Assembly (NCBI RefSeq): GCF_044904675.1
Contig: NZ_JADIKJ010000014.1
Location: forward strand, 36,409-100,408
Length of the DNA: 64,000 bases
Source: Dyella_B jejuensis
GTDB lineage: Bacteria; Pseudomonadota; Gammaproteobacteria; Xanthomonadales; Rhodanobacteraceae
Direction of reading: 5' to 3'
Notes under the pieces: generated by a model
What the model saw: the letters and a program-made list of their open reading frames with translations, nothing else
Database searches by the model: none
Told to the model about the DNA's origin: nothing
Program-made: the position numbers and the translations under genes
Shown here: piece after piece, positions 1-9,338 of the stretch
Layout: each line of letters starts with the position of its first letter
Numbering within the stretch: the stretch's first letter is position 1

Positions 1-738
1 CAACAGCCGCAGCAATTCCATATACAGCCACACCAGCGTGACCATCAGCGCGAACGCGCCGTACCACTCCATGTACTTCGGCGCGCCCTGTTGCGCGGCA
101 CGGTCGATCATGTCGAAATCGAGCACGAGGTTGAACGCCGCCAATCCCACCACCAGCAGGCTGAAGCCGATGCCCATCGCACCGGTGTCGTGGATAAAGG
201 GAATCTGGATATGGGTGAACGCACGCAGCGCCATGTCCGCCACGTATAACAACGCAATGCCGCCGGTGGCAGCCACCACGCCCATGCGGAACTTGTCGGT
301 GACCTTGATCCAGCCCGCGCGATACACCAGCAGCATCACCGCCAGCACGCCCACGGTCAGCATCACTGCCTGCAGCACGATGCCGGGAAAGCGAAGTTCC
401 ATCAGCGCCGACATGCCGCCGAGCGCAAAACCTTCCGCGATCGCATACAAGGGCGCGCCGATGCCGGCCCAACGCGGCATGAAGCTGGTGATAAGCGCCA
501 GCACCAGGCCGGCCAGCAAGCCACCCCACATGAAGGGACTGATCGCCGCCATGGCCGCGCCGATGTCACCACCCGCGGCCACATCGGCGAAGCGCTGCCA
601 GGTCCAGCCGCCGGTGATGACCGCCAGCACCAGCAACAGGGCGGTGCGTGCCACGGTGCCGTTCATGGTCATGCGCTCGCCGGTGACCGGCAGCCCCTGG
701 AACGCCTTGTTGCGCAGTACCGGATTTCCTGATGGCAT
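1..738 (-). CDS. Bax inhibitor-1/YccA family membrane protein (partial, cut by left edge)
   Basis: The minus-strand frame opens at an ATG at 738 behind an AGGAG Shine-Dalgarno sequence and stays open to base 1, giving 246 codons without a stop, so the C-terminus lies outside the window. About six to seven hydrophobic segments alternate with short loops, and the family pattern of a basic N-terminal tail followed by packed membrane helices is clear. BI-1/YccA proteins are inner-membrane proteins linked to ion leak or FtsH-dependent quality control; the exact role here is unknown. The start lies 66 bp from the MITE-like element at 804-1105, so that element occupies its upstream region. Confidence 0.85.
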   Translation of the reverse strand, partial: MPSGNPVLRNKAFQGLPVTGERMTMNGTVARTALLLVLAVITGGWTWQRFADVAAGGDIGAAMAAISPFMWGGLLAGLVLALITSFMPRWAGIGAPLYAIAEGFALGGMSALMELRFPGIVLQAVMLTVGVLAVMLLVYRAGWIKVTDKFRMGVVAATGGIALLYVADMALRAFTHIQIPFIHDTGAMGIGFSLLVVGLAAFNLVLDFDMIDRAAQQGAPKYMEWYGAFALMVTLVWLYMELLRLL

Positions 739-803
739 GGTTACTCCTGGATATTCAGTTCATCGGATCGGACGCCGATCCTAGCCAATGGTCCGATAGC
801 CGC

Positions 804-1105
804 GCGTTAAGGATGCTCTGATCAATGCTACGCAGGCGGCATGATGACCAGAAGGCTCGCAGAGTGTGTTGTGCGGCGCCGGGAAGACTGGCCGTCTTGC
901 CAAGCCGCGCGGCGCGCTCTGCGAGCCTTCTGGTCATCACCCCGTCGCTTTAAATTGAATATGTTGGGGCCGGCTCTGTCTGTCCGCATCCCTTCGGTCC
1001 GTCGTCTCGACAGACGGCCAGTCTGCCTTCGCCGACGAACCTATGGTCTGCGAACAGACAGAGCCGGTGACGCCTACGTAGCATTGATCAGAGCATCCTT
1101 AACGC
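804..1105. mobile_element. MITE-like non-autonomous element with 29-bp perfect terminal inverted repeats
   Basis: The ends 804-832 and 1077-1105 are perfect 29-bp inverted repeats (outer end GCGTTAAGGATGCTCTGATC). The pairing continues inward with few mismatches to about 38 bp. Two more long palindromes sit inside. One pairs 843-864 with 917-938, 22 bp and perfect. The other pairs 970-982 with 1055-1067, 13 bp. No credible protein is encoded. The compact size and nested cruciform structure fit a miniature inverted-repeat element mobilised in trans by an IS transposase, possibly IS5-like, but the parent family is a guess. TTAA at each end could be a target duplication or part of the repeat. 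Confidence 0.75.
843..938. repeat. Internal 22-bp perfect inverted repeat of the MITE
   Basis: Arms 843-864 and 917-938 are exact reverse complements. The loop contains a smaller hairpin (AAGAC/GTCTT around 883-897). On RNA this would fold into a long stem, which could act as a terminator or a processing site between the flanking same-strand genes. Confidence 0.7.
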
Positions 1106-1407
1106 ACCCGGACCGTTTCATCGACCACCACATAGTGGCGTTCGCCAAGCTCCGCATCGAAATACACCGCAGTAAGCCGCCCACTGCCCGGATCGACGAA
1201 ACGTTCGCCGGTGTCTTTCCAGCGCGGGTCCGGCCCGCTGCGCAGCAGCGGCTTGTAGCGCCAGCGCTCGATCGCCAGGCCGACCACCAGCAGCAGGCCG
1301 CCGAACAGCAACTGCGGCAGCAATACCACGAGCACGCCGGTCAACGCGGCGATGCCGGCGCCGAGCAGGAACAACCCGCCCAGCACGTACAACACCCTAG
1401 GCAACAT
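1099..1407 (-). CDS. Small two-helix membrane protein, function unknown
   Basis: A 102-residue protein with two closely spaced hydrophobic helices (about residues 5-27 and 30-47) followed by a soluble C-terminal half with many charged residues. It starts 8 bp after the stop of the upstream YbjQ-family gene, so the two are probably cotranscribed. I do not recognise a named family. The TAA stop (1099-1101) lies inside the terminal repeat of the MITE-like element, so insertion may have defined or trimmed its C-terminus. Confidence 0.65.
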   Translation of the reverse strand: MLPRVLYVLGGLFLLGAGIAALTGVLVVLLPQLLFGGLLLVVGLAIERWRYKPLLRSGPDPRWKDTGERFVDPGSGRLTAVYFDAELGERHYVVVDETVRVR

Positions 1408-1415
1408 AGCCTGCC

Positions 1416-1739
1416 TCAGGTCGGCGGATCGAGCACCACGGCGGTGCCGTAGGCCACGATCTCGCTCATGGTCTGGCCGATTTCGGCGGAGTCGAAGCGC
1501 ATCATCACCACCGCGTTCGCGCCCATCGCCTTGGCGTTGGATACCAGCCGGTCGAGGGCGTGGCGGCGGGCCTCTTCCAGCATTTGCGTGTATTCGTGGA
1601 TTTCACCGCCCACCAGCGAACGCAGTCCGGCCATCACGTTGCCGCCGATGCCGCGGCTGCGCACCACGACGCCGAACACCTGCCCCTTCACCTGCACCAC
1701 TTGATGGCCAGGAACGTTCTCGGTTGTCACGACCAGCAT
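1416..1739 (-). CDS. YbjQ/UPF0145 family protein
   Basis: The 107-residue product begins with the family signature TTENVPGH at residues 5-12, and the central region contains the conserved RSLVGGE and the ALDRL...A..MGANAVV pattern. These are typical of the heavy-metal-binding-like YbjQ family, a small pentamer-forming cytoplasmic protein of unknown biochemical role. The start at 1739 is preferred over an upstream in-frame ATG at 1775. It gives the canonical family N-terminus and has a GGGAG motif just upstream. It lies 8 bp before the small membrane protein gene at 1407. Confidence 0.88.
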   Translation of the reverse strand: MLVVTTENVPGHQVVQVKGQVFGVVVRSRGIGGNVMAGLRSLVGGEIHEYTQMLEEARRHALDRLVSNAKAMGANAVVMMRFDSAEIGQTMSEIVAYGTAVVLDPPT

Positions 1740-1906
1740 GGCTTTGCTCCCTCGACGCAGAAACCTACGCGGCACGATACCTCCCGCCGCCGCTCACCGA
1801 TAGTGGCGCAGGGTCGGTCATGCGCACCGCTTCCGGCACGTAGGCGCGGTGGGGGCACTATGGCAACATCCGGCGGTCTACCGTTGCCCCTCAAGGAACC
1901 CCGAAC

Positions 1907-4618
1907 ATGATGTCGAGCCGTTTGAAGACATTGGCATGGAGCGTGATGCTGGGCGTGGGACTGGTTGCCGTCGGCTCGCCCGCCCGCGCCGATGCCCCTG
2001 CCGCATCGAAGGCGGTCGCCAACGACAGCAACGTCTTGCGCGCCACCCTCGACAACGGTCTGCGCGTGGTGATCGTGCGCGATACGCTGTCGCCGATGGT
2101 CACCACGCAGATCACCTATCTCGCCGGCGGCTACCAGACGCCGGACGGCTTTCCGGGCACGGCGCACGCGCTCGAACACATGATGTTCCGCGACAGCCAG
2201 GGCATGACCGGTGCCCAGCTCAACGAAATGACCGGCAAGATGGGCGCGGACAACAACGCCTTCACCACCAACGATGCCACCCAGTACTACTTCGTGGCGC
2301 CATCGAACTACCTCGACCTCCTGCTGCACATCGAATCGGCGCGCATGGAAGGCGCGCTGTTGACGCAGAAGGATTGGGAACGCGAGCGTGGCGCCATCGA
2401 ACAGGAAGTGTCGCGCGACATTTCCGATCCGGGCTATCTCGCGTTCCAGAAGGCCGAGCGCATCCTGTACGCCGGCACCGGTTATGCCGAGGATCCGCTC
2501 GGCACCCGCTCTTCGTTCGACAAGACGACATCCTCGCACCTGCAATCGTTCTACCAGCACTGGTACGCACCGAACAACGCCTTGCTGGTGATCGTCGGCG
2601 ACGTGGCGCCGCAGCAGACGCTGGACAAAGTACGGCAGCTGTTCGGCAAGCTTCCCAAGCGCGCGCTGCCCGCCCCCACACCAGTGGCGCTGCAGCCGGT
2701 GAAGCCGGAAACGATCGCCGCCAGCACGCCGCAGGGCACCGGCACGGTACAGTTCCTGTATCGCATGCCCGGCATGATGACCAGGGACAACGCCGCGGCG
2801 CAGGTGTTGCTGGATGTGCTTAACAACGCACGCAGTTCGCTGTCCGCGCTTGCGGCGCAAGGCAAGGTGCTTAGTGCCGACGCACAACTGCAACCGTTCA
2901 GCCATGGCGGCATCGGCGCCATCGAGGTCGGCTTTCCCAAGGGCGGCGATGCGAAAAAAGCACAGGCTGAGCTTGAGGGCGTCATCGCCGAGCTGCTCAA
3001 GCATGGAGTGCCGGCCGAGCTGGTCGAAGCATCCAAGCGCTCGGAAATCGCCCAGGCTGAGTTCAACAAGAACAGCGCCGTCACGCTTGCCAGCGCCTGG
3101 TCGCAGGCGATCGCGTGGATGGGGCTGAGCTCGCCCGAGGAAGCCGAACAACAGATCCGCGACGTGACCGTGGACGATGTCAATCGCGTGGCGCGCGCCT
3201 ACCTCAAGCCGGATGACCGCGTGACCGTGGTGCTGACCTCCGACAACAACGGCCAGCGTCCGCCGGACAGCGCCGGCTTCGGCGGTTCGGAATCCTTCGC
3301 CGGCAACGACAAGCTCGACGCGCCGCTGCCGGAGTGGGCCGCCGGGAGGTTGAGCAAGCTGGAAATGCCGCGCTGGACGCTCGCGCCAGTGCAAATGCAG
3401 TTGGCGAACGGCATCCGCCTGATCGTGCAGCCGGAGACCATCAGCAAGACGGTGACGGTGCTCGGCCATATCGACAACAACGCAAAGTTGCAGGAACCGG
3501 CCGGCCAGGAAGGCGCTGCGCGCCTGCTCGCCACCTTGTTCGACTACGGCTCGACCACGCTGGACCGCGATGCGTTCCACAAGGCGCTCGACGATATCTC
3601 GGCCACGGAAAACGGTGGCACCGATTTCGGCGTGGCGGCGCTGAGCAATCAGTTCGATCGCGCCATGCAGTTGCTGGCCGACAACGAGTTGCATCCTGCC
3701 CTGCCGCAAGACGGATTTGCCGCGCAGCAGGAGACGCTGGCGCGCAGCCTGGCCGGCGAGATGCAGTCACCGCAATACAAGATGATGAAGGCGCTGATGA
3801 CCGGCTTGCTGCCGGCCGGCGATCCCGAGCTGCGCCGCCCCACGCCGCAGACCATCGCGGCGCTTACCCTGCAAGACCTTAAAGATTACTTCGCGAAAAC
3901 CTACCGCCCCGATCTCACCACGATCGTGGTGGTCGGCGATGTCACGCCCGGGCAGGCGAAAGCCACGGTGGAACGCTACTTCGGCGCATGGAAGGCCGAA
4001 GGCGCCAAACCGGAAGTGATTTCCAAGCCGGTATCGGTCAACCCGGCCGGCTACACCGTCGTCGATAATCCGTATGCTTCGCAAGACCAGGTGCTGGTGG
4101 GCCAGATGCTGGAGCTCAACATGCACAATCCGGATCGCTACGCCCTGCAATTGGGCAACGATGTACTGGGCGGCAACGGTTTCGCCTCGCGCCTGATGAC
4201 CGACATCCGCGTCAAGCACGGCTATGCCTATGGCGCGGGCTCGGGCATGCGCTTTGACCGCTCGCGCTCGATCTTCTTTGTGCAATACGGCAGCGATCCG
4301 GACAAGGTGGCACCGGTCGATGGACTGGTGCGCCAGAACCTGGTCGACATGCAGACGTCGCCGGTGAAGGATGACGAATTGACCAACGCGCGCCAGTATG
4401 AAATTCGCTCCATTCCGGTCGGCGTTTCCAGCATCAACAGCATCGCGCGCGCGCTGCTCAGCTGGGCCTGGCACGGCGAACCGCTCGACCAGCCGATGGT
4501 GGCGGCGAAACACTTCCTGACGCTGACGCCGGAGCAGGTGCAAGCGGCATTCAAGAAATACCTGCAGCCGCAAAAGCTGATGCAGGTGGTACAGGGACCG
4601 CCGCCGGCAAAGCATTGA
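1907..4618 (+). CDS. M16 family zinc metallopeptidase (pitrilysin-like), exported
   Basis: A 903-residue protein with an N-terminal signal peptide (hydrophobic stretch about 9-24, Ala-rich end near 29) predicts export to the periplasm. The inverted zinc motif HxxEH is seen as HALEH at residues 87-91. The third ligand is probably a glutamate about 75 residues later in the segment EQEVSRD. Two M16 halves are recognisable: an active one (about 40-460) and a second one (about 490-890) without HxxEH, as usual for the family where the second half forms the closed chamber. It degrades peptides. It is separated from the convergent fsr-type gene by a strong hairpin. Confidence 0.92.
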   Translation: MMSSRLKTLAWSVMLGVGLVAVGSPARADAPAASKAVANDSNVLRATLDNGLRVVIVRDTLSPMVTTQITYLAGGYQTPDGFPGTAHALEHMMFRDSQGMTGAQLNEMTGKMGADNNAFTTNDATQYYFVAPSNYLDLLLHIESARMEGALLTQKDWERERGAIEQEVSRDISDPGYLAFQKAERILYAGTGYAEDPLGTRSSFDKTTSSHLQSFYQHWYAPNNALLVIVGDVAPQQTLDKVRQLFGKLPKRALPAPTPVALQPVKPETIAASTPQGTGTVQFLYRMPGMMTRDNAAAQVLLDVLNNARSSLSALAAQGKVLSADAQLQPFSHGGIGAIEVGFPKGGDAKKAQAELEGVIAELLKHGVPAELVEASKRSEIAQAEFNKNSAVTLASAWSQAIAWMGLSSPEEAEQQIRDVTVDDVNRVARAYLKPDDRVTVVLTSDNNGQRPPDSAGFGGSESFAGNDKLDAPLPEWAAGRLSKLEMPRWTLAPVQMQLANGIRLIVQPETISKTVTVLGHIDNNAKLQEPAGQEGAARLLATLFDYGSTTLDRDAFHKALDDISATENGGTDFGVAALSNQFDRAMQLLADNELHPALPQDGFAAQQETLARSLAGEMQSPQYKMMKALMTGLLPAGDPELRRPTPQTIAALTLQDLKDYFAKTYRPDLTTIVVVGDVTPGQAKATVERYFGAWKAEGAKPEVISKPVSVNPAGYTVVDNPYASQDQVLVGQMLELNMHNPDRYALQLGNDVLGGNGFASRLMTDIRVKHGYAYGAGSGMRFDRSRSIFFVQYGSDPDKVAPVDGLVRQNLVDMQTSPVKDDELTNARQYEIRSIPVGVSSINSIARALLSWAWHGEPLDQPMVAAKHFLTLTPEQVQAAFKKYLQPQKLMQVVQGPPPAKH

Positions 4619-4636
4619 AAGACGGCCGACGAAATC

Positions 4637-4672
4637 CGCCTCGATCCCTTCCTCCGGAAGAGGATCGAGGCG
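4637..4672. terminator. Hairpin between convergent genes
   Basis: Arms 4637-4647 (CGCCTCGATCC) and 4662-4672 are perfect 11-bp complements, with a further CTTCC/GGAAG pairing inside. There is no T-run on either side, so it is either a weak bidirectional terminator or a REP-type palindrome between the M16 gene and the convergent MFS gene. Confidence 0.5.
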
Positions 4673-4772
4673 CGGGGCTATCCGCGAGCAACCTCACTCG
4701 CTGTTGTCCCGATCAGTCATCGGCGTAAAAATCCCGAGTCCCCTCTTTATCCATGGGAGCGGACGCAGGCAG

Positions 4773-6038
4773 CTACTTCGCGGCAGCCTTCAGGCGCATC
4801 GATCGCTCCAGGTCCGGCAGGAACAATGCCAGCACGCCGAGCAACGGCAAGTACGCGCACAGCGAATATACGTAATCGATGCCATGCACGTCGGCCACGT
4901 GCCCCAATACCGCCGCACCGATACCGCCCATGCCGAAGGCAAACCCGAAGAACAGGCCGGAGACCATGCCGACCCGGCCCGGAATCAACTCCTGCGCATA
5001 AACCAGGATCGCCGAGAACGCGGAAGACAGGATCAGCCCGATCACGACGGATAACACGCCTGTCCAGAACAGATTGGCGTGCGGCAGTGCAAGCGTGAAT
5101 GGTGCCACGCCCAGGATCGACACCCAGATCACCCACTTGCGCCCGATCCGGTCGCCGACCGGGCCGCCGATCAGCGATCCGGCAGCCACCGCGAACAAGA
5201 ACACGAACAGATGCATCTGCGCGTTCTGCACCGACACCCCGAAGGTGTGGATCAGGTAGAAAGTGAAATAGCTGCTGATGCTCGCCAGATAAAAATACTT
5301 GGAAAAAATCAGCAAGCCGAGGATCGACAGGCAGGTCACCACTTTGCCGCGTCCCAAGGCTTCGCCGGCCACATGGCGCACCGTCTTGGCGCGGCTGACA
5401 TGGTGCAGGCGATACCAACGCCCTACCTGCAACAGCACCACCATCGCCAGCAAGGCGGCGAGCGAGAACCAGGCCACGCTGCCGCGGCCATGCGGCACGA
5501 TGATCCAGGCCGCCAACAGGGGGCCCAACGACGAGCCCGTGTTGCCGCCCACCTGGAATAGCGACTGCGCCAGCCCGTGCTGGCCACCCGAGGCCAGGCG
5601 CGCCACGCGGGAGGATTCCGGATGGAATACGGATGAGCCGGTACCGACCAGGGCCGCCGCCAGCAACAGCACTGGAAAACTCGGCGCGACAGCGAGCAGC
5701 AACAGGCCGCAAAGCGTGAACCCCATCCCCACCGGCAAGGAATACGGCTTCGGCTTGCGATCGGTCACCATCCCGACCAGTGGCTGCAGCAGCGACGCGG
5801 TCACCTGATAGGTGAGCGTGATCAGGCCAACCTGGCCGAAGCTGAGATGAAAGCCGCTCTTCAGGATCGGATAGATCGCCAGGATCAGCGACTGGATCAT
5901 GTCATTGAGCAGATGCGAAAAGCTGATCGCACCCAGGATGGCGTAGTCCGTGCGCTGCACCGCGGAGGCGGGTGCGGACGGCAGGGAAACCGGATCGGCG
6001 GAGTTGGGCATGGTCTGTCGGAAGGAGAATGGGGACAT
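4773..6038 (-). CDS. fsr: Fosmidomycin-resistance-type MFS efflux transporter
   Basis: The 421-residue protein has about twelve hydrophobic helices. It matches remembered E. coli Fsr closely, with shared segments such as SHLLNDMIQSLILAIYP, ALVGTGSSVFHPESSRVAR and FQVGGN. Fsr is a proton-driven inner-membrane exporter that gives fosmidomycin resistance. The start at 6038 has a GAGG motif upstream; an internal ATG at 6011 is the alternative. It is transcribed divergently from an AraC-type regulator about 204 bp away, which suggests the regulator controls the pump. Confidence 0.9.
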   Translation of the reverse strand: MSPFSFRQTMPNSADPVSLPSAPASAVQRTDYAILGAISFSHLLNDMIQSLILAIYPILKSGFHLSFGQVGLITLTYQVTASLLQPLVGMVTDRKPKPYSLPVGMGFTLCGLLLLAVAPSFPVLLLAAALVGTGSSVFHPESSRVARLASGGQHGLAQSLFQVGGNTGSSLGPLLAAWIIVPHGRGSVAWFSLAALLAMVVLLQVGRWYRLHHVSRAKTVRHVAGEALGRGKVVTCLSILGLLIFSKYFYLASISSYFTFYLIHTFGVSVQNAQMHLFVFLFAVAAGSLIGGPVGDRIGRKWVIWVSILGVAPFTLALPHANLFWTGVLSVVIGLILSSAFSAILVYAQELIPGRVGMVSGLFFGFAFGMGGIGAAVLGHVADVHGIDYVYSLCAYLPLLGVLALFLPDLERSMRLKAAAK

Positions 6039-6242
6039 GGGCGCGATTGCCTCGCTGCAGCGGCCACCTTAAAGTAGTCGCTTGCGGCCTGCATGCACTA
6101 TCGGGTCAGCTTATGTCGAAATCGGGCCGATCCGGAGGTCAAAAGGCAAGCATCCACGGACCGAAAAAAGGCAAGCGAAAGAGCTGGACCTGTCCACGGC
6201 CGCCGCCCTCCCCTTTTTTTGTTTCGCCGCTTCGCTCCCGCC

Positions 6243-7028
6243 ATGCGCAATACCCGCGTCATCGCCTATGAGGACATCCCGCGCGACGTCGTCGCCACCG
6301 GCAATGACTATCCGTCGGGCACGGTGCTCCCGAGCCATACCCATAAGCGCGGGCAATGCCTCTACGCCATCACCGGCGTGATCACGGTAACTAGCGGCGA
6401 AGGTAGCTGGGCGGTGCCGCCGCGGCGTGCCTTGTGGATTCCCGCTGGCGTGGCCCACGTGGTGCACATGGGCGGCCCGGTCAGCACGCGCAGCGCCTAT
6501 ATCCTTCCTGCCATGGCGGCAAAGGCCGGCCTGCCGGAGCGCTGCACGGTGATCGGCGTGTCGTCGCTGCTGCACGCGCTGCTGTCCGAGGCGGTCGATG
6601 TGCCGGCGGAATATGCTTTCGGCGGGCGCGACGATCACCTGATGCGCCTGCTGGTTGCGGAAATGGCCACCATGCCCAGCCTGCCGCTGAGCACGCCGCT
6701 GCCACGGGAACCGCGCCTGGCACGGCTATGCCGGTCGCTGCTGGAATCACCTTCCCTAGAGATCGATATCGACACCATGGCCCATCGGGCTGGCATGAGC
6801 CGGCGCAGTTTTACGCGCCTGTTCCGCGAACAGACCGGCATGAGCTTCAGCGCCTGGCGCCAGCAGGCATGCCTGTTGGCCGCTCTGGCCCGGCTGGGAC
6901 GCGGACATTCGGTGACTCGTGTCGCGATCGAGCTGGGCTACAGCAGCGCCAGCGCGTTTACCGCGGCGTTCCGGCGTACCCTGGGCGCCGCACCCAGTCA
7001 GTATCTGCTGCTGCAGGATGGAGCGTGA
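6243..7028 (+). CDS. AraC family transcriptional regulator with N-terminal cupin domain
   Basis: A 261-residue protein. The first about 100 residues form a cupin (SHTHKRGQCLYAITG with the usual His and Gly positions, then PPRRALWIPAGVAH). Residues about 165-255 carry two helix-turn-helix units of the AraC/XylS type (MAHRAGMSRRSFTRLFREQ; IELGYSSASAFTAAFRR). The architecture matches the NimR-type regulators that sit beside MFS exporters. The start at 6243 gives the family N-terminus; longer in-frame extensions read through low-quality upstream sequence. The divergent fsr gene is the likely target. Confidence 0.88.
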   Translation: MRNTRVIAYEDIPRDVVATGNDYPSGTVLPSHTHKRGQCLYAITGVITVTSGEGSWAVPPRRALWIPAGVAHVVHMGGPVSTRSAYILPAMAAKAGLPERCTVIGVSSLLHALLSEAVDVPAEYAFGGRDDHLMRLLVAEMATMPSLPLSTPLPREPRLARLCRSLLESPSLEIDIDTMAHRAGMSRRSFTRLFREQTGMSFSAWRQQACLLAALARLGRGHSVTRVAIELGYSSASAFTAAFRRTLGAAPSQYLLLQDGA

Positions 7029-7147
7029 TGTGCGTCGCTGATGCGTGATGTCATATCCATGTCAACGTGCTACGGCATCCTGTCAGCGCAGTGATTTGGC
7101 CAAGGCGAGTGCGGCATCGCCAACGCCGCCACCCCAACGGTGCATCG

Positions 7148-9301
7148 ATGAGCAAACGTAACGACCAGGACGCCACGCCCGCCGCCAGCGCACCGGACGC
7201 ATCGGCAGCACCCGCCGTCGATCTCAATGACAAGGCCTATTACATCCATCGCGAACTGTCGCAGTTGCAGTTCAACAACCGCGTGCTGGAACAGGCGCTG
7301 GACGAACACACGCCACTGCTGGAGCGGCTGAAATTCCTGCTGATCTTCTCCAGCAACCTGGATGAATTCTTCGAGATCCGGGTCGCCGGCCTGAAGAGCC
7401 AGCTGGCCTTCGGCCACGAGATCGTCGGACCGGATGGCATCCCGCCCAAACAGGCGCTGGCCGAGATCAGCGATATCGCGCATCGGCAGATCGCGCGCCA
7501 ATACGGCATCCTCAACGAACGCCTGCTGCCGGAGCTGTACCAGCATGGCATCCGCATCGTGCGGCGCAAAAGCTGGACGGTCGCGCAGAAACGCTGGGTA
7601 CAGCGTTATTTCCGCCAGGAAGTGGCGCCGATGATGACGCCGATCGGCCTCGATCCCACCCATCCGTTCCCGTTGCTGGTCAACAAAAGCCTCAACTTCA
7701 TCGTCGAGCTGGAAGGCGTGGATGCGTTCGGGCGCGACTCGGGCCTGGCGATCCTGCCGGCGCCGCGCGTGCTTCCGCGCATCATGCGCCTGCCGGACGA
7801 GATCTGCGAAGGCGGCGAGAATTATGTGTTGTTGTCGTCGATCATCCACGCCCATGCCGACGAGCTGTTCCCCGGCATGGAAGTGCGCGGCTGCTACCAG
7901 TTCCGCCTGACCCGCAACGCCGACCTGACCATCGATCCGGAAGAAATGGACGACCTGGCACGTGCATTGCGCGGCGAGCTTTCATCCCGTCGCTTTGGCG
8001 ATGCCGTGCGGCTGGAAGTGGCGGACAATTGCCCAAAGCCACTCACCGATTACCTGCTCAAGCAATTCGGTCTCGCCGAAGCGGAACTGTACGAGGTCAA
8101 CGGTCCGGTAAACCTGACCCGCCTGTTCGGCATCGTCACCCGCAGCGACCACCCGCAGTTGCAGTATCCACCCTTCGTACCGGCCATCCCCAAGGCGCTG
8201 AAAAAGGCCGAGGACCTGTTCCAGGTGATCGGCAAGCAGGACGTGTTGCTGTTGCATCCCTACGAATCGTTCGCGCCGGTGGTGGACCTGGTGCGCCAGG
8301 CGGCCAAGGATCCGGCCGTGCTGACCATCGAGCAAACGCTGTACCGCACCGGCGCCAACTCGGAGATCGTGGACGCGCTGGTCGAAGCCGCGCGCGCCGG
8401 CAAGGAAGTGGTCATCGTGGTCGAATTGCGCGCGCGCTTCGACGAGGAATCCAACCTGAGCCTGGCGACCCGCCTGCAACAGGCCGGTGCGATGGTGATC
8501 TATGGCGTGGTCGACGTGAAGACGCATGCCAAGCTGATGCTGATCCAGCGCCGGGAAGGCCAGAAGCTGCAGCGTTACGCACACCTGGGCACCGGCAATT
8601 ACCACAGCGGCAACGCGCGCCTCTACACCGATTACAGCCTGCTCACGTCCGACTCCGCGCTATGCGAGGACGTGCACAAGCTCTTCAGCCAGCTTACCGG
8701 CATGGGCAAGCTGCTGAAGATGAAAAAGCTGCTGCATGCGCCGTTCACGCTGAAGAAATCCCTGCTCGACCTGATCGCGCGCGAAACGACGCACGCCGAA
8801 GCGGGCAAGCCGGCGCACATCATCCTCAAGATCAACGCGCTGACCGATGCGAAGATCATCCGCGCGCTCTACAAGGCCAATGCCGCCGGCGTGAAGATCG
8901 ATTTGCTGGTGCGCGGCATGTGCTGCCTGCGCCCGGGCATCCCGGGGGTGTCGCAGCACATCCGCGTCCGCTCGGTCATCGGCCGTTTTCTCGAACACAG
9001 TCGCATCTATTGGTTCGCCAACGATGGCGAGGAAAGCATGTACCTGGCCAGCGCGGACATGATGGAACGCAACTTGGATCGCCGGGTCGAAACCGGCTTC
9101 CCGATCGAGAATCGCAAGCTGCGCCAGCGCATCCGCAAGGAACTGGACCTGTATCTGTCCGATACCGCTACCACCTGGCAATTGCACGCGGACGGCAACT
9201 ATTCGCGCCTGCAATCTGGCGATGCGCAATCGCCGCACGATGTGCAGCAACAGTTACTGGAAAAATATTGCGGCATCGGTGCACCGAAACCCGCGCTCTG
9301 A
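7148..9301 (+). CDS. ppk1: Polyphosphate kinase 1
   Basis: The 717-residue enzyme reversibly transfers the ATP gamma-phosphate to inorganic polyphosphate in the cytosol or at the membrane. The N-terminal helical domain begins at the conserved YIHRELSQLQFNNRVLEQA. The C-terminal domains contain the two phospholipase-D-like catalytic histidines. These are H460 in KTHAKLMLI and H617 in EHSRIYWF, spaced 157 residues apart as in the E. coli enzyme (435 and 592). The segment HLGTGNYHSGNARLYTD is also diagnostic. The start at 7148 is chosen over an in-frame ATG at 7067. No ppx partner is adjacent. Confidence 0.96.
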   Translation: MSKRNDQDATPAASAPDASAAPAVDLNDKAYYIHRELSQLQFNNRVLEQALDEHTPLLERLKFLLIFSSNLDEFFEIRVAGLKSQLAFGHEIVGPDGIPPKQALAEISDIAHRQIARQYGILNERLLPELYQHGIRIVRRKSWTVAQKRWVQRYFRQEVAPMMTPIGLDPTHPFPLLVNKSLNFIVELEGVDAFGRDSGLAILPAPRVLPRIMRLPDEICEGGENYVLLSSIIHAHADELFPGMEVRGCYQFRLTRNADLTIDPEEMDDLARALRGELSSRRFGDAVRLEVADNCPKPLTDYLLKQFGLAEAELYEVNGPVNLTRLFGIVTRSDHPQLQYPPFVPAIPKALKKAEDLFQVIGKQDVLLLHPYESFAPVVDLVRQAAKDPAVLTIEQTLYRTGANSEIVDALVEAARAGKEVVIVVELRARFDEESNLSLATRLQQAGAMVIYGVVDVKTHAKLMLIQRREGQKLQRYAHLGTGNYHSGNARLYTDYSLLTSDSALCEDVHKLFSQLTGMGKLLKMKKLLHAPFTLKKSLLDLIARETTHAEAGKPAHIILKINALTDAKIIRALYKANAAGVKIDLLVRGMCCLRPGIPGVSQHIRVRSVIGRFLEHSRIYWFANDGEESMYLASADMMERNLDRRVETGFPIENRKLRQRIRKELDLYLSDTATTWQLHADGNYSRLQSGDAQSPHDVQQQLLEKYCGIGAPKPAL

Positions 9302-9338
9302 GCGTCCTTGCTGCCAGGCGGCGTAACGCAGACGAATG

